Origin: Gammaproteobacteria bacterium | Lineage (GTDB): Bacteria; Pseudomonadota; Gammaproteobacteria; Steroidobacterales; Steroidobacteraceae | Direction of reading: 5' to 3' | DNA length: 48,215 bases | Assembly (NCBI GenBank): GCA_003132025.1 | Contig: PKWJ01000034.1 | Coordinates: forward strand, 1 to 48,215 | Shown here: positions 8,211 to 15,730 of the stretch, piece by piece | How positions within the stretch are numbered: position 1 is the first letter of the stretch | Layout: each line of letters starts with the position of its first letter | Translations under genes and position numbers: made by a program | Notes under the pieces: model-generated | What the model was told of the DNA's origin: nothing | Database searches by the model: none | What the model saw: the letters and a program-made list of their open reading frames with translations, nothing else

Positions 8211-8463
8211 ATGAAGCGCAGAAGTGTCGTCGCGATCGGATTCTCCTTATCGATGCTCACTGTCCTGTCTACGATCGCGCTTGCCGAAAGCCCGCGGTAC
8301 CGAGGACGATCAGACGTTCTATGTCGTGGAGCATTGGGCGTCACCGGCGGCCCTAGCCGAGCATGAGCGCACTGAGGCCTTTATCCACTTCGGGCAGGGC
8401 GTGTTGGTGAAATACGCGACGCTTCACGATACAGTCACGTCGCGCGCGTTTGACGTGGGCTAA
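8211..8463 (+). pseudogene. decayed secreted monooxygenase-like (ABM fold) gene
   Basis: Two gene parts lie in different frames. From 8211 one frame encodes a good signal peptide (MKRRSVVAIGFSLSMLTVLS, then TIALAES) and then nonsense. From about 8296 a different frame reads DDQTFYVVEHWASPAALAEH and on to SRAFDVG with a stop at 8463, the second half of an antibiotic-biosynthesis-monooxygenase-type domain (Y-V-x-E-x-W ... A-x-x-x-H). The first half of the domain is missing, so an internal deletion with a frame change is the simplest explanation. No intact protein can be made. It lies just before an FAD monooxygenase gene. Confidence 0.6.
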
Positions 8464-8544
8464 AGCCGGCTGTGGCGACTGCTGCGTGCAACAACGGGTA
8501 ATCGGGCCCGAAGAGCCGTCGGTAACGCTCGAAGACTTCCCCCG

Positions 8545-9735
8545 ATGGAAGACGTGATTATCATCGGAGGCGGTCCGGTCGGCATGATCTGCGCGCTCGG
8601 GCTCGCGCAAGCCGGCGTTCGCGTAAGCGTTATTGAAGCTGACCCGCAGATCACCGACTCCCCGCGCGCAGCGGTGTACTTCTGGTCGGTTCTGGAGGGT
8701 CTCGAGCGATTGGGAATACTGCAAGAGGCCGAGGCCGCCGGCGTGCGCAAGCAGGACTATACCTACCTGGTACGCCGCAGTGGCGAGCGCATCGTCTATT
8801 CGATGGAATTACTGACCGGGCACACGCCGCACCCCTATAACCTGCATCTTGGCCAGCATCGGCTCACCGATATTGCGATGCGCCGACTGAAGGCTTTCTC
8901 AAACGCGACGGTCCGATTTGGCACTCGACTTCAGAAGCTTCACCAGAATGCCGACGCCGTAACGCTCTCCGTGGTGACGGAGCACACGACGGAAGAGCTG
9001 CGCGCCAGGTGGGTCATTGGCGCGGACGGCGCCGGGAGCACAGTGCGCCGGCTGCTCGGCCTGTCTTTCGACGGAATCACCTGGCCGGAGCGGTTTGTGG
9101 CCACCAACGTCTACTACGATTTCGAGCGCCATGGCTACGCGCGCGCGACGTTCGTAATCGATGATGGTTTTGGCGCGGTCATCGCCATTTTGAACAATGA
9201 GGACCTCTGGCGCTGCACCTATATGGAAGACGCAGCGCTTCCAGAGGAGGCCTTTCTCGAGCGGCTACCTCAGATGTATAAGGCGATACTGCCGGGTGAG
9301 GGCCCCTACCAGCTCGAACGAGCATCCCCTTATCGGATGCACCAGCGCTCGGCGCCACGCTATCGTGTCGGACGCGTCCTTCTTGCGGGCGATGCGGCGC
9401 ATGTTACCAACCCAACTGGCGGTCTTGGACTGACGTCCGGCCTGTTTGACAGTTATGCGCTCTACCCTGCGCTGGCCGCGCTCATTCTGGAGGGCGCCGA
9501 TGATGAAGTGCTGGATCGTTACTCGGCGACGCGTCTCGACATCTTCCTCAACCGGGTCTCTCCACAAGCGACTGCAAACAAACAGCTGATCTATCACGCG
9601 AATGGCGGCGGGCGAAAGCTCGAGGAGGCCCTGGCGAGCCTACGCCGGCTAGCCACGGATCCGGAGTTCCTGTGGCAGCGTCTGATGTTTACCAAGTCAC
9701 TGGAGACGCCGCTGCTTGGCCATGTTTCACTGTGA
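8545..9735 (+). CDS. FAD-dependent aromatic monooxygenase (PHBH/UbiH type)
   Basis: A 396-residue group A flavoprotein monooxygenase. The Rossmann start is DVIIIGGGPVGMICALGLAQ, with the acidic end of the second strand as SVIEADP. IGADGAGSTVRRLLG is the conserved DG motif, and RVLLAGDAAHVTNPTGGLGL is the GD motif that binds the FAD ribityl chain. It should hydroxylate a ring substrate using NAD(P)H and oxygen; the substrate is unknown. It lacks the long C-terminal extension of phenol hydroxylases. No strong ribosome site is visible before the ATG at 8545. The decayed ABM gene directly upstream suggests a former small aromatic-oxidation cluster. Confidence 0.85.
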   Translation: MEDVIIIGGGPVGMICALGLAQAGVRVSVIEADPQITDSPRAAVYFWSVLEGLERLGILQEAEAAGVRKQDYTYLVRRSGERIVYSMELLTGHTPHPYNLHLGQHRLTDIAMRRLKAFSNATVRFGTRLQKLHQNADAVTLSVVTEHTTEELRARWVIGADGAGSTVRRLLGLSFDGITWPERFVATNVYYDFERHGYARATFVIDDGFGAVIAILNNEDLWRCTYMEDAALPEEAFLERLPQMYKAILPGEGPYQLERASPYRMHQRSAPRYRVGRVLLAGDAAHVTNPTGGLGLTSGLFDSYALYPALAALILEGADDEVLDRYSATRLDIFLNRVSPQATANKQLIYHANGGGRKLEEALASLRRLATDPEFLWQRLMFTKSLETPLLGHVSL

Positions 9736-9787
9736 GCAGAGGCCGATCCGACAGTGGCGTCCATCCTACAGACTGCGCGGCGCGCTT

Positions 9788-9802
9788 TGCGCATCATGCG
9801 CA
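9788..9802. repeat. 15-base palindrome upstream of BON gene
   Basis: TGCGCAT-C-ATGCGCA is a perfect inverted repeat with one central base, 52 bases before the ATG of the BON-domain gene. It has the shape of a dimeric repressor site, but it sits in a GC/CG-rich stretch where such palindromes arise by chance. Confidence 0.3.
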
Positions 9803-9853
9803 GAGCGCTGAAACATCAATCCGCATGAACGATTAACGAGAGAGGACATTTCA

Positions 9854-10168
9854 ATGAAGACCATCGCCGTTGTGGCGTTAGCTGTTATGGGGGCCATTGG
9901 AGCGCCGGTGCTGTACGCCGCAGATTCGGACGCGTCCTATCCGGGCATGTATATCAAGGACTCGGCTATTACGACCAAGGTAAAGACCAAGCTTTTGGCT
10001 AAGGGGCCGACGACGCTGACTAACGTAACGGTCAATACCGATCGTGATGGCGTCGTTTGGCTCAGCGGCACGACGCCCACAAAGGAAGCCAGCGACCGTG
10101 CCGAAACGATCGCAAAGGAAACCGATGGAGTTAGAGGGGTGCACAACAATATCGTGGTCGCACCGTAA
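9854..10168 (+). CDS. periplasmic BON-domain protein (OsmY-like)
   Basis: A 104-residue exported protein: signal peptide (VVALAVMGAIGAPVLYAA) and a single BON domain. The domain reads IKDSAITTKVKTKLLAKGPT, then LTNVTVNTDRDGVVWLSGTT, ASDRAETIAKETDGVRGVHN and a closing NIVVAP. BON domains bind phospholipid or envelope surfaces and are typical of stress-induced proteins such as OsmY, which carries two. The ATG at 9854 has GAGAGGAC at good spacing. A clear hairpin with T-rich tail follows at 10225, so it is probably a single-gene transcript. Confidence 0.9.
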   Translation: MKTIAVVALAVMGAIGAPVLYAADSDASYPGMYIKDSAITTKVKTKLLAKGPTTLTNVTVNTDRDGVVWLSGTTPTKEASDRAETIAKETDGVRGVHNNIVVAP

Positions 10169-10224
10169 GGCGGCCTAAACCAGAGGGTCTGCCATACCCG
10201 GCCGAATGGTGGCTTTCGCCCTCG

Positions 10225-10255
10225 ACGCGGCCAGGTGCCGCGTGGCGTTTCTTTT
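10225..10255 (+). terminator. intrinsic terminator after BON gene
   Basis: ACGCGGC (10225-10231) and GCCGCGT (10237-10243) form a perfect seven-base stem with a five-base loop, followed by GGCGTTTCTTTT. This ends the BON-gene transcript. On the other strand the following small ORF stops at 10255. Confidence 0.65.
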
Positions 10256-10407
10256 CAAGCCGCCTGGGTTTCCGTGGCAAGATACGGTTCGACATTGCGC
10301 ATAGCACGCGCGACGTATTCTTCTTTTTCTCCCACCGGCGCGACGTAATGAAGGGCGGCCTCTGCCGCCTTGACTCCTGCAAGCCTGGCAATCTTACAGT
10401 CCGCCAT
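10255..10407 (-). CDS. 50-residue small protein overlapping the membrane-protein gene
   Basis: Reads from ATG at 10407 for 50 codons to a stop at 10255: starts MADCKIARLAGVKAAEAALH and ends ATETQAA. It is Ala/Glu/Lys-rich and likely helical, with no membrane segment. Its ATG lies inside the last codons of the upstream membrane-protein gene (stop at 10394), a 14-base overlap in another frame that suggests translational coupling. I do not recognise a family; the frame could be chance, but composition and the coupled start favour a real gene. Confidence 0.4.
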   Translation of the reverse strand: MADCKIARLAGVKAAEAALHYVAPVGEKEEYVARAMRNVEPYLATETQAA

Positions 10408-10708
10408 GGAAGCGTCCGAATGCACGAGCAAGCATCAGCGACATGAGCAGGACGCCGGCTCCGAGAGTGAGCACGTGCGTGGTTTTGCGCAGCTGGAAGC
10501 TGCCGACGCGACAGATAAGCAGATATGCCACGGCAAGGTTGAACAGGCCCCAGAGGACGTTGATCGTTGAGGAGGACAAGCCCTCGCCGGGCGGTGATGC
10601 AAAGGGACTTTGAAAGGCGTTGCCCGAGATTCCATTGACAAAATGGGGCGCAGTGTTGGCCAGGAATGCGCCCCCGAAGAAGTAGGCCACGTAGTGATAC
10701 CAGCGCAT
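10394..10708 (-). CDS. small conserved membrane protein
   Basis: A 104-residue integral membrane protein. It starts MRWYHYVAYFFGGAFLANTA and continues PHFVNGISGNAFQSPFA. Three hydrophobic segments are visible (about residues 5-18, 48-66 and 75-92). Proteins with this opening and the NAFQSPFASPPG loop recur in proteobacteria and actinobacteria without a known function. The ATG at 10708 is preceded by GGGGAGC five bases away, so the longer upstream frame is not used. A 50-residue ORF overlaps its end. Confidence 0.75.
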   Translation of the reverse strand: MRWYHYVAYFFGGAFLANTAPHFVNGISGNAFQSPFASPPGEGLSSSTINVLWGLFNLAVAYLLICRVGSFQLRKTTHVLTLGAGVLLMSLMLARAFGRFHGGL

Positions 10709-10837
10709 GGGAAGCTCCCCTGCCGTTTGACGGCATCGCTCCACACTATTGGCAGCGCCGTGAAGGGTCAAGATCCGTCTATGGACGGCAGCGATGGTCG
10801 CTGCCAGAATTTAAGCCAGACTCGGCGGGGAAATCTA

Positions 10838-11272
10838 ATGAGAGCAAGGCTTCTAGCCGTAGCGTCCACATTGGCACTGGCGTCTTGCATTGTCATCAAC
10901 TCAAACAACCCTGCCGCCACGACAGCACGACAAGCCACGGAGAAGCCGATGATCCGTGGCGCACTCAGCGGCCAAAGGCAGATTATTGCCAGTTTCTATG
11001 CAACAGCATCTGATTGCACGAGCTTGGGATACCCGACCTTAAAAGTCGCGAAAGCGCCCAAGCATGGAGAGGTCTCGGTCGAACAGGGGACCGCACTCGC
11101 GGACTTTGGAAAGGACGATGCCCGCAACATCTGCAACGGGAGAAGTGTACCGGCGACGGTCATTTACTACACGTCAGAACCGGGTTTCATTGGCACCGAT
11201 TCGGCGGAGTTCGAGCGAATTGGCGTTCGTGGTGCCTACGGTTACCACATCTTTAGCATCAATGTTCGATAG
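10838..11272 (+). CDS. hypothetical lipoprotein
   Basis: A 144-residue protein. The start MRARLLAVASTLALASCIVI is a lipoprotein signal with Cys at residue 17 (LASC). The mature part has two further Cys pairs (SDCTSLGYPTLKVAK; ICNGRSVPATVIYYTSEPGF) and looks beta-rich; IGTDSAEFERIGVRG near the end resembles cadherin/Ig-like closing strands. The function is not recognised. GGGG lies before the ATG at 10838. The stop sits inside a hairpin shared with the convergent gene. Confidence 0.65.
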   Translation: MRARLLAVASTLALASCIVINSNNPAATTARQATEKPMIRGALSGQRQIIASFYATASDCTSLGYPTLKVAKAPKHGEVSVEQGTALADFGKDDARNICNGRSVPATVIYYTSEPGFIGTDSAEFERIGVRGAYGYHIFSINVR

Positions 11273-11282
11273 GGCGCTATCG
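11267..11282. terminator. hairpin enclosing both convergent stop codons
   Basis: CGATAG-GGCG-CTATCG forms a six-base perfect stem with a tetraloop. It holds the plus-strand TAG (11270-11272) and the minus-strand stop (11277-11279). A wider repeat, GTTCGATA (11264-11271) with TATCGAAC (11291-11298), surrounds it. It is probably a bidirectional terminator, though no long T-run follows. Confidence 0.45.
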
Positions 11283-11438
11283 CAGATTGTTATCGAACCA
11301 TTTATTACCGTAGTACAGGCCGACACCACTCGCGACGCCCCCAAGCACCACGGCCGCGCCGAGATTCCACAGTCCGCCGAGCCACCAACCCAACGCTCCC
11401 AATAGCGATGCGCACCCCAAACCGATGATCATTCTCAA
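11277..11438 (-). CDS. small glycine-rich membrane protein
   Basis: A protein of about 53 residues, or 51 from the ATG at 11432. It is almost entirely hydrophobic with many Gly (IIGLGCASLLGALGWWLGGL, then NLGAAVVLGG) and a polar end NKWFDNNLR, giving two membrane helices. I favour the TTG at 11438 because GGAG stands eight bases before it, directly after the stop of the MFS gene at 11453; the ATG six bases later is the alternative. It is likely co-transcribed with the MFS carrier. The function is unknown. Confidence 0.55.
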   Translation of the reverse strand: MRMIIGLGCASLLGALGWWLGGLWNLGAAVVLGGVASGVGLYYGNKWFDNNLR

Positions 11439-11452
11439 TGACGCGGCTCCTA

Positions 11453-12778
11453 CTAGAGCGGATCCATGTGCGCTCCACCGGGCTCTCGAGGAACTCCACC
11501 GCCACCCGCGTCCGCATGATCCATGATGAATCCCGGCAGCAGAAAAACCAGCGGCAACGCGATCAAAGAGACCAGACCATTCGCGATTGCCATCGTACTG
11601 AATTGAAGGTGATAGCTTTCCATCGCTTTGGCGCCGAGCCAGTCGGCTCCAAACAGGGAGAGATTGCGGACACTGACCATCAGCGAGAAGCCGAGCGCTT
11701 CGCTTCCGGCTGGTGTCGCGCGCAGGTAGAGATCGGTTAAGGCCATGTCCGCAGACGCCCAGCCCAATCCCCAGAGACTTTCGATGATGTAAGCCTGTGT
11801 CATCGAGTTGTAGAAGGCGTAGGACAGCTGCGCGACAGCCCCGGCGAGGATGCACCAAAAGAGAAGCCTTCGCAGGGTCCAGCGCTTTGCCGCATAGGTG
11901 CCATAAATTACTGCGGTCGCCGTCGCAAAGATGCCGTTTAGAAAGAACATCAGTCCTTGTTGGTTGGTGCTCATGTGCAGCACGTCCTGCTGCCGATAGA
12001 ACAGTGCGGTCTGAATGCCCGGCGCGAAATAAAACAGGAAGCTGAAGCCAGCTGCGGCCCACATTGTCTTGGCCTTGGCGATCTTCGTGAGCTGCTTTCG
12101 GGCATCGCCTAGAAGCTTTTTCGAATCGACGTGGGTTCGTCTTTCCTTGAGGAAGAAATACGTCGCCGGTATGGGCAGGAACATGATCGCGGCGCTGACC
12201 GCCCCGGTCCATCCGAATGCCATGCCGGCCAGGATTCCTCCGAGCGGCCCTCCGAGGACGCCTGATGTCTGGTACGCGATCTGGAAGATGGACGCGAAGC
12301 CGCCGGACGCTTTCAGCTCTTGCGCCTTCTCTGTCATATAACCGCCGACGGCGGTGCTGCAGACGACCATGAAAACGTTGATCCCGATGCACACAAAAAA
12401 TAAGGGCGCGTATCGGTGCGGCGTGTAGATGAGCGCGATGAAACTCAGGACGGAGAGACTCGCCCCCGTCAGGATGTAGCTCTTTCGGTGGGTACCGAAA
12501 AACGGAAACGCGTCCGTGAAGATTCCGAAGAACGGCTTGACGTACCAGGCCAGCCCAGTCCAGAAGAAAAACGCCGCGGTAACGGCCGTGCCTTCGTGCA
12601 GTTCGTTTTTGAGAAGATTTTTAAGCGGGATCAGCGCGATGGCGGTCTGCTGGCTGAGAGTAACCGCCGTGATCCCAAAAAATACGACCAGGGCCGCGAA
12701 GAGAAGCTCGCGCTTACGCTTCGTCGCGTGCGCGTCGACGGCGGGCCCGGCTTTCGGTTGCTTGACTGCTTTGGCCAA
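11453..12778 (-). CDS. MFS carrier of the folate-biopterin (BT1/FBT) type
   Basis: A 441-residue membrane carrier with about 12 hydrophobic segments. The loop YVKPFFGIFTDAFPFFGTHR followed by KSYI matches the BT1 family signature (KP-x-x-G-x-x-S/T-D-x-x-P-x-x-G-x-x-R-x-x-Y). GGYMTEKAQELKASGGFASI is a second conserved loop. Family members move folates, biopterins or, in some bacteria, unknown solutes across the inner membrane. The start is a TTG (12778) with a purine-rich stretch before it; no ATG is near. A 53-residue membrane protein follows immediately. Confidence 0.8.
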   Translation of the reverse strand: MAKAVKQPKAGPAVDAHATKRKRELLFAALVVFFGITAVTLSQQTAIALIPLKNLLKNELHEGTAVTAAFFFWTGLAWYVKPFFGIFTDAFPFFGTHRKSYILTGASLSVLSFIALIYTPHRYAPLFFVCIGINVFMVVCSTAVGGYMTEKAQELKASGGFASIFQIAYQTSGVLGGPLGGILAGMAFGWTGAVSAAIMFLPIPATYFFLKERRTHVDSKKLLGDARKQLTKIAKAKTMWAAAGFSFLFYFAPGIQTALFYRQQDVLHMSTNQQGLMFFLNGIFATATAVIYGTYAAKRWTLRRLLFWCILAGAVAQLSYAFYNSMTQAYIIESLWGLGWASADMALTDLYLRATPAGSEALGFSLMVSVRNLSLFGADWLGAKAMESYHLQFSTMAIANGLVSLIALPLVFLLPGFIMDHADAGGGGVPREPGGAHMDPL

Positions 12779-12889
12779 TTCTTTCTTCTCGCACCGTCAC
12801 ATCGGCTGAAAGCAACCTGCAGCATAGCAGACTTACGACGATGTGAATCTGAACGACCAAGGCGCCTGATCCGCGCGTAGCGAAGTCGA

Positions 12890-13783
12890 TCACACCTCGC
12901 GACGAGGCAGCGCGAACCGGGCAATGAGCGCCAGCGCCAGGAACGCGGCGAGTGCGAGTACGCTGGCCTCCGGACCGGCGTCGCCGCCGGTGAGCCAAAC
13001 GGGCCCGTGCAGCGTCGTATGCAACATGGCGTTTGCAGGGACCACGCCGCTGTCGGGCACGCCGAAAACAAAATCCTCCACAAAGTCGTAAGTAGTGTGG
13101 AACCCAATTGCAAACCACAGGGCGCCCGAGCGCCAGAAAGAGTAGGCGAGGACCAGGCCGGCCAAACTTGCCACGAGCAACCCTAGCGGAGCTTCGTTGA
13201 TGTTCCCTGCATGGGCCAATCCGAACAGGAGGGCGGTAACGATCGCAGCCGGCCAGAAGCTGATCGCCCGCGAAAGCTGTACGAGGATGAAGGATCGGAA
13301 AAGGGTCTCCTCGAAGACTGCGACCGCGAAATCCAGAAGGACGTAGTAGGTTGCGAAACGCAGGATCCGGTCAGGCGCAAGCTCGACGCCTCCGAATTCG
13401 CAGGCACCCATGGCCGACATGATGCCGAGAGGGGCCGCCACCAGCACCAGGCCTGCGGCGAGTCCAGTAGCGACGTCTCTCCATGCGCCCTTCCCTGCAA
13501 AGCCCATTCGAGAGATCGACTCACGGGTCAACCTGGCTAGCGCCAGTAGCGCGAGCACGACGCCGGCTGCGTAGGCCGACTCACGCATAAACTCCTGGGC
13601 CAGCGAAAGACTGCTGATATGGGCGGCGGGCGCGAGGCCGGTCTTCGCTAACCCGAAGATGAATGCCGCTATCAACAGAGTGGCGGCGGCCAGATAAAGA
13701 ACGGCCAATCCTAAGGCCTTGGCCCGCCCGCGCAGGTTCGGCCGGATCTCAAATGATGCGCCGGTCGGCGACGTTGCGGTCAT
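12890..13783 (-). CDS. CPBP-family intramembrane metalloprotease
   Basis: A 297-residue multi-pass protein. The Abi/CPBP motifs are intact: E-E-x-x-x-R as FEETLFRSF, F-x-x-x-H as FGLAH, and H-x-x-x-D as HTTYD in the next helix. These Glu and His residues hold the catalytic zinc in Rce1-type proteases. Eight or so membrane helices are visible. The substrate is unknown; relatives act in CAAX-like processing, bacteriocin immunity or anti-sigma cleavage. The ATG at 13783 is 11 bases past the end of tRNA-Gly, so the gene may be read from the tRNA transcript. Confidence 0.85.
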   Translation of the reverse strand: MTATSPTGASFEIRPNLRGRAKALGLAVLYLAAATLLIAAFIFGLAKTGLAPAAHISSLSLAQEFMRESAYAAGVVLALLALARLTRESISRMGFAGKGAWRDVATGLAAGLVLVAAPLGIMSAMGACEFGGVELAPDRILRFATYYVLLDFAVAVFEETLFRSFILVQLSRAISFWPAAIVTALLFGLAHAGNINEAPLGLLVASLAGLVLAYSFWRSGALWFAIGFHTTYDFVEDFVFGVPDSGVVPANAMLHTTLHGPVWLTGGDAGPEASVLALAAFLALALIARFALPRREV

Positions 13784-13794
13784 ACCCGAAGAAA

Positions 13795-13868
13795 TGGAGC
13801 GGGTGATGGGAATCGAACCCACGTTAGCAGCTTGGGAAGCTGCAGTTCTACCATTGAACTACACCCGC
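13795..13868 (-). tRNA. tRNA-Gly (anticodon CCC)
   Basis: The minus strand folds as a 74-base cloverleaf with CCA encoded. The acceptor stem is GCGGGTG paired with the CACCCGC end. The D arm contains AGTTCAATGGTAGAACT. The anticodon stem GCAGC/GCTGC holds the loop TTCCCAA, giving anticodon CCC. The T arm is GTGGG-TTCGATT-CCCAT. It decodes GGG. It lies 18 bases after the aceK stop. Confidence 0.95.
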
Positions 13869-13886
13869 TTTGGATAGCAGATTCTA

Positions 13887-15689
13887 TCACTCGTTGGCCA
13901 CGGTCTCGACGCCGGGATCGCTCAGGTAGCAGGACTCGGGAAAGGTGTGGATGCCGGGTATCTCGCCGGCACGCAATTCCTGCTGCAGGCGCTCCCAGTA
14001 TTCGACCGTCATCAGCTCGCCATGCGCCGCCCGGAATGCCCGGCGCAGCGCCCGATTGCCGACGCGCAAGCCGGCCTCGATTTCTTCTGGCAGGAATACC
14101 ACGCCGTCCTCGAAGAACCAGCCGGGAACTTCCTCTTCGCCCTCGAGCCGGTCGCGATTGGTGCGCACTTTCACGTCGGTCAGCGTCTCCACCGCATCGT
14201 AGTCGTAAAGAAACACTTTCAGATAGCGACTGACGCCGTAGTTGCGGGCGTCGAAATCCTTGTTGAAGACGTTTGCCGCCGCGTTGTTCCTGATGCAATA
14301 GCCCAGATTCACGATAGCGCGCGTGGCTCTGTCCTCCGGCGCGGTCGCCAGGAATACATTCAGCGGCGTGAGCTTTCGCTGCACCACCAGGTATTTGAAT
14401 ACCAGCGCATCGTCCTGCAGTTGCACCGCGTTGGTCGCAGCGGTGCGCAGTTCCTGCAGCAGCTCGGGCTTGAACCAGGAGCAGTCCAGCTTCAGATTGT
14501 AGTAGAGGATGTTGTCGAGCATGCTGCCGGTACGGTTGATCTCGTGAACACGCTTGTATTTCTCCAGCACCACATCGGCGCCTTCGAAGCTGTCCCATTT
14601 GTAGCCCGTCGTGGGGCGGTCGCGAATAACCTTGAGGATGTAGTCCGAGTGCGGTGAGGTAAATGCGATGGCGACCGTTCCCGGAAACCCCGGCGCGGTG
14701 TCGAGCAGTTCGCCATCGGTACCCAGGTGGCGCCTGACCTCGTTCATCACCGCGACCTTGCTGACGTGATGAAACCCGAAGGTGGAGTAATGCAGTCCGA
14801 GCGGGCGCCGCGGCATGATGCTGTGCAGGAAGGCGCTGAGCTCGTGATAGTGCAGGTTCGTTACCTGGCAAGGCGCTTCGGTGGTGTTGAACAGGTTGTG
14901 CACGTGCGATACCACGTGCAGTACCGCCGCGGCCGCGACGCCCTCCGGCTCGTTCACCAGGGCGATCACGAACGGCTTGTATTCCTCCCCGGTCAGTACC
15001 AGGCGACCGACCAGATACGCCCCGCGATTGCGGAAAAACCCGCCGCGGATCATTTCAATCGCGATGAGTTTCGCGCCGCCCGAAGTCCCGGCCAGTACGT
15101 CGTTGAGCCTCCTGGCGATGCGCATCGCATCCGACGCCGGGGCGCGGAACGGCACCGACAGCTCGGCCACCTCCAGGATCCTCTGTATCACCCGGTGATC
15201 TACCGGCCACGTACAGGTAAACCTTTCGAACACCGCGTTGCCGGAACTCGTTGGGGGGCGTTGCTCGCCGAAGCCGTACTCGACCGGTCTCCATTCCCCG
15301 TGATACACCCGGCGGCGCACGGAATGGATATAGGCCAGAGCCAGATCCGCTTCGTAGCGTCCGGCAACCGCCGGCAGATAGGCGGCTTCCACCTGGGTCC
15401 ACAATGATTCGCGCTGTGCGAGCGCCGCGAACGCCGCGCGCAGGTCCCAGGCCAGTGCATACACCGTGGCGTTGTACAGTCCCAGGCGCTTCTTTGCGCA
15501 AGCAACCGACTCCGGGTAATCGCGATTTTCGAAAGCGGTCTTTGCGCTCCAGGTGAGCTTCAGGAATTCCTCATAGAACTGATCGAACACCCGGCGGATC
15601 CATGCGGCAGCGAGTTCGACCCGCGCGCGTTCGGATTTAGTGGCGGCGATCAGTTGCGGATAGTCGGAAGCCTGGACGACGCTGTTCAT
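13887..15689 (-). CDS. aceK: isocitrate dehydrogenase kinase/phosphatase
   Basis: A 600-residue protein, close to the usual AceK length (about 580-600). AceK phosphorylates and dephosphorylates isocitrate dehydrogenase and so switches flux between the TCA cycle and the glyoxylate shunt. The family pattern is clear: an N-terminal regulatory half, the nucleotide-binding stretch APGFPGTVAIAFTSPHSDYI with Lys in LKVIRD, the YDYDAVETL catalytic segment and the conserved ending EYWERLQQELRAGEIPGIHT. The ATG at 15689 has GGCGAG upstream. aceA and aceB are not beside it, unlike the enterobacterial operon; the S10 peptidase gene lies 41 bases upstream on the same strand. Confidence 0.95.
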   Translation of the reverse strand: MNSVVQASDYPQLIAATKSERARVELAAAWIRRVFDQFYEEFLKLTWSAKTAFENRDYPESVACAKKRLGLYNATVYALAWDLRAAFAALAQRESLWTQVEAAYLPAVAGRYEADLALAYIHSVRRRVYHGEWRPVEYGFGEQRPPTSSGNAVFERFTCTWPVDHRVIQRILEVAELSVPFRAPASDAMRIARRLNDVLAGTSGGAKLIAIEMIRGGFFRNRGAYLVGRLVLTGEEYKPFVIALVNEPEGVAAAAVLHVVSHVHNLFNTTEAPCQVTNLHYHELSAFLHSIMPRRPLGLHYSTFGFHHVSKVAVMNEVRRHLGTDGELLDTAPGFPGTVAIAFTSPHSDYILKVIRDRPTTGYKWDSFEGADVVLEKYKRVHEINRTGSMLDNILYYNLKLDCSWFKPELLQELRTAATNAVQLQDDALVFKYLVVQRKLTPLNVFLATAPEDRATRAIVNLGYCIRNNAAANVFNKDFDARNYGVSRYLKVFLYDYDAVETLTDVKVRTNRDRLEGEEEVPGWFFEDGVVFLPEEIEAGLRVGNRALRRAFRAAHGELMTVEYWERLQQELRAGEIPGIHTFPESCYLSDPGVETVANE

Positions 15690-15730
15690 GACAATCTCGC
15701 CGCCCCTGTCGGCACAGGCGGCATGGCCGG

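Noticed and set aside
10131-10736. 201-codon minus-strand frame across the small membrane protein
   Set aside because: It runs through a terminator and two better-supported genes; composition is Arg/Ser/Pro-rich like a shadow frame.
11277-12392. 371-codon frame overlapping the MFS carrier gene in another frame
   Set aside because: Only its last 51-53 codons look real (the small membrane protein); the rest is a frame shadow of the carrier.
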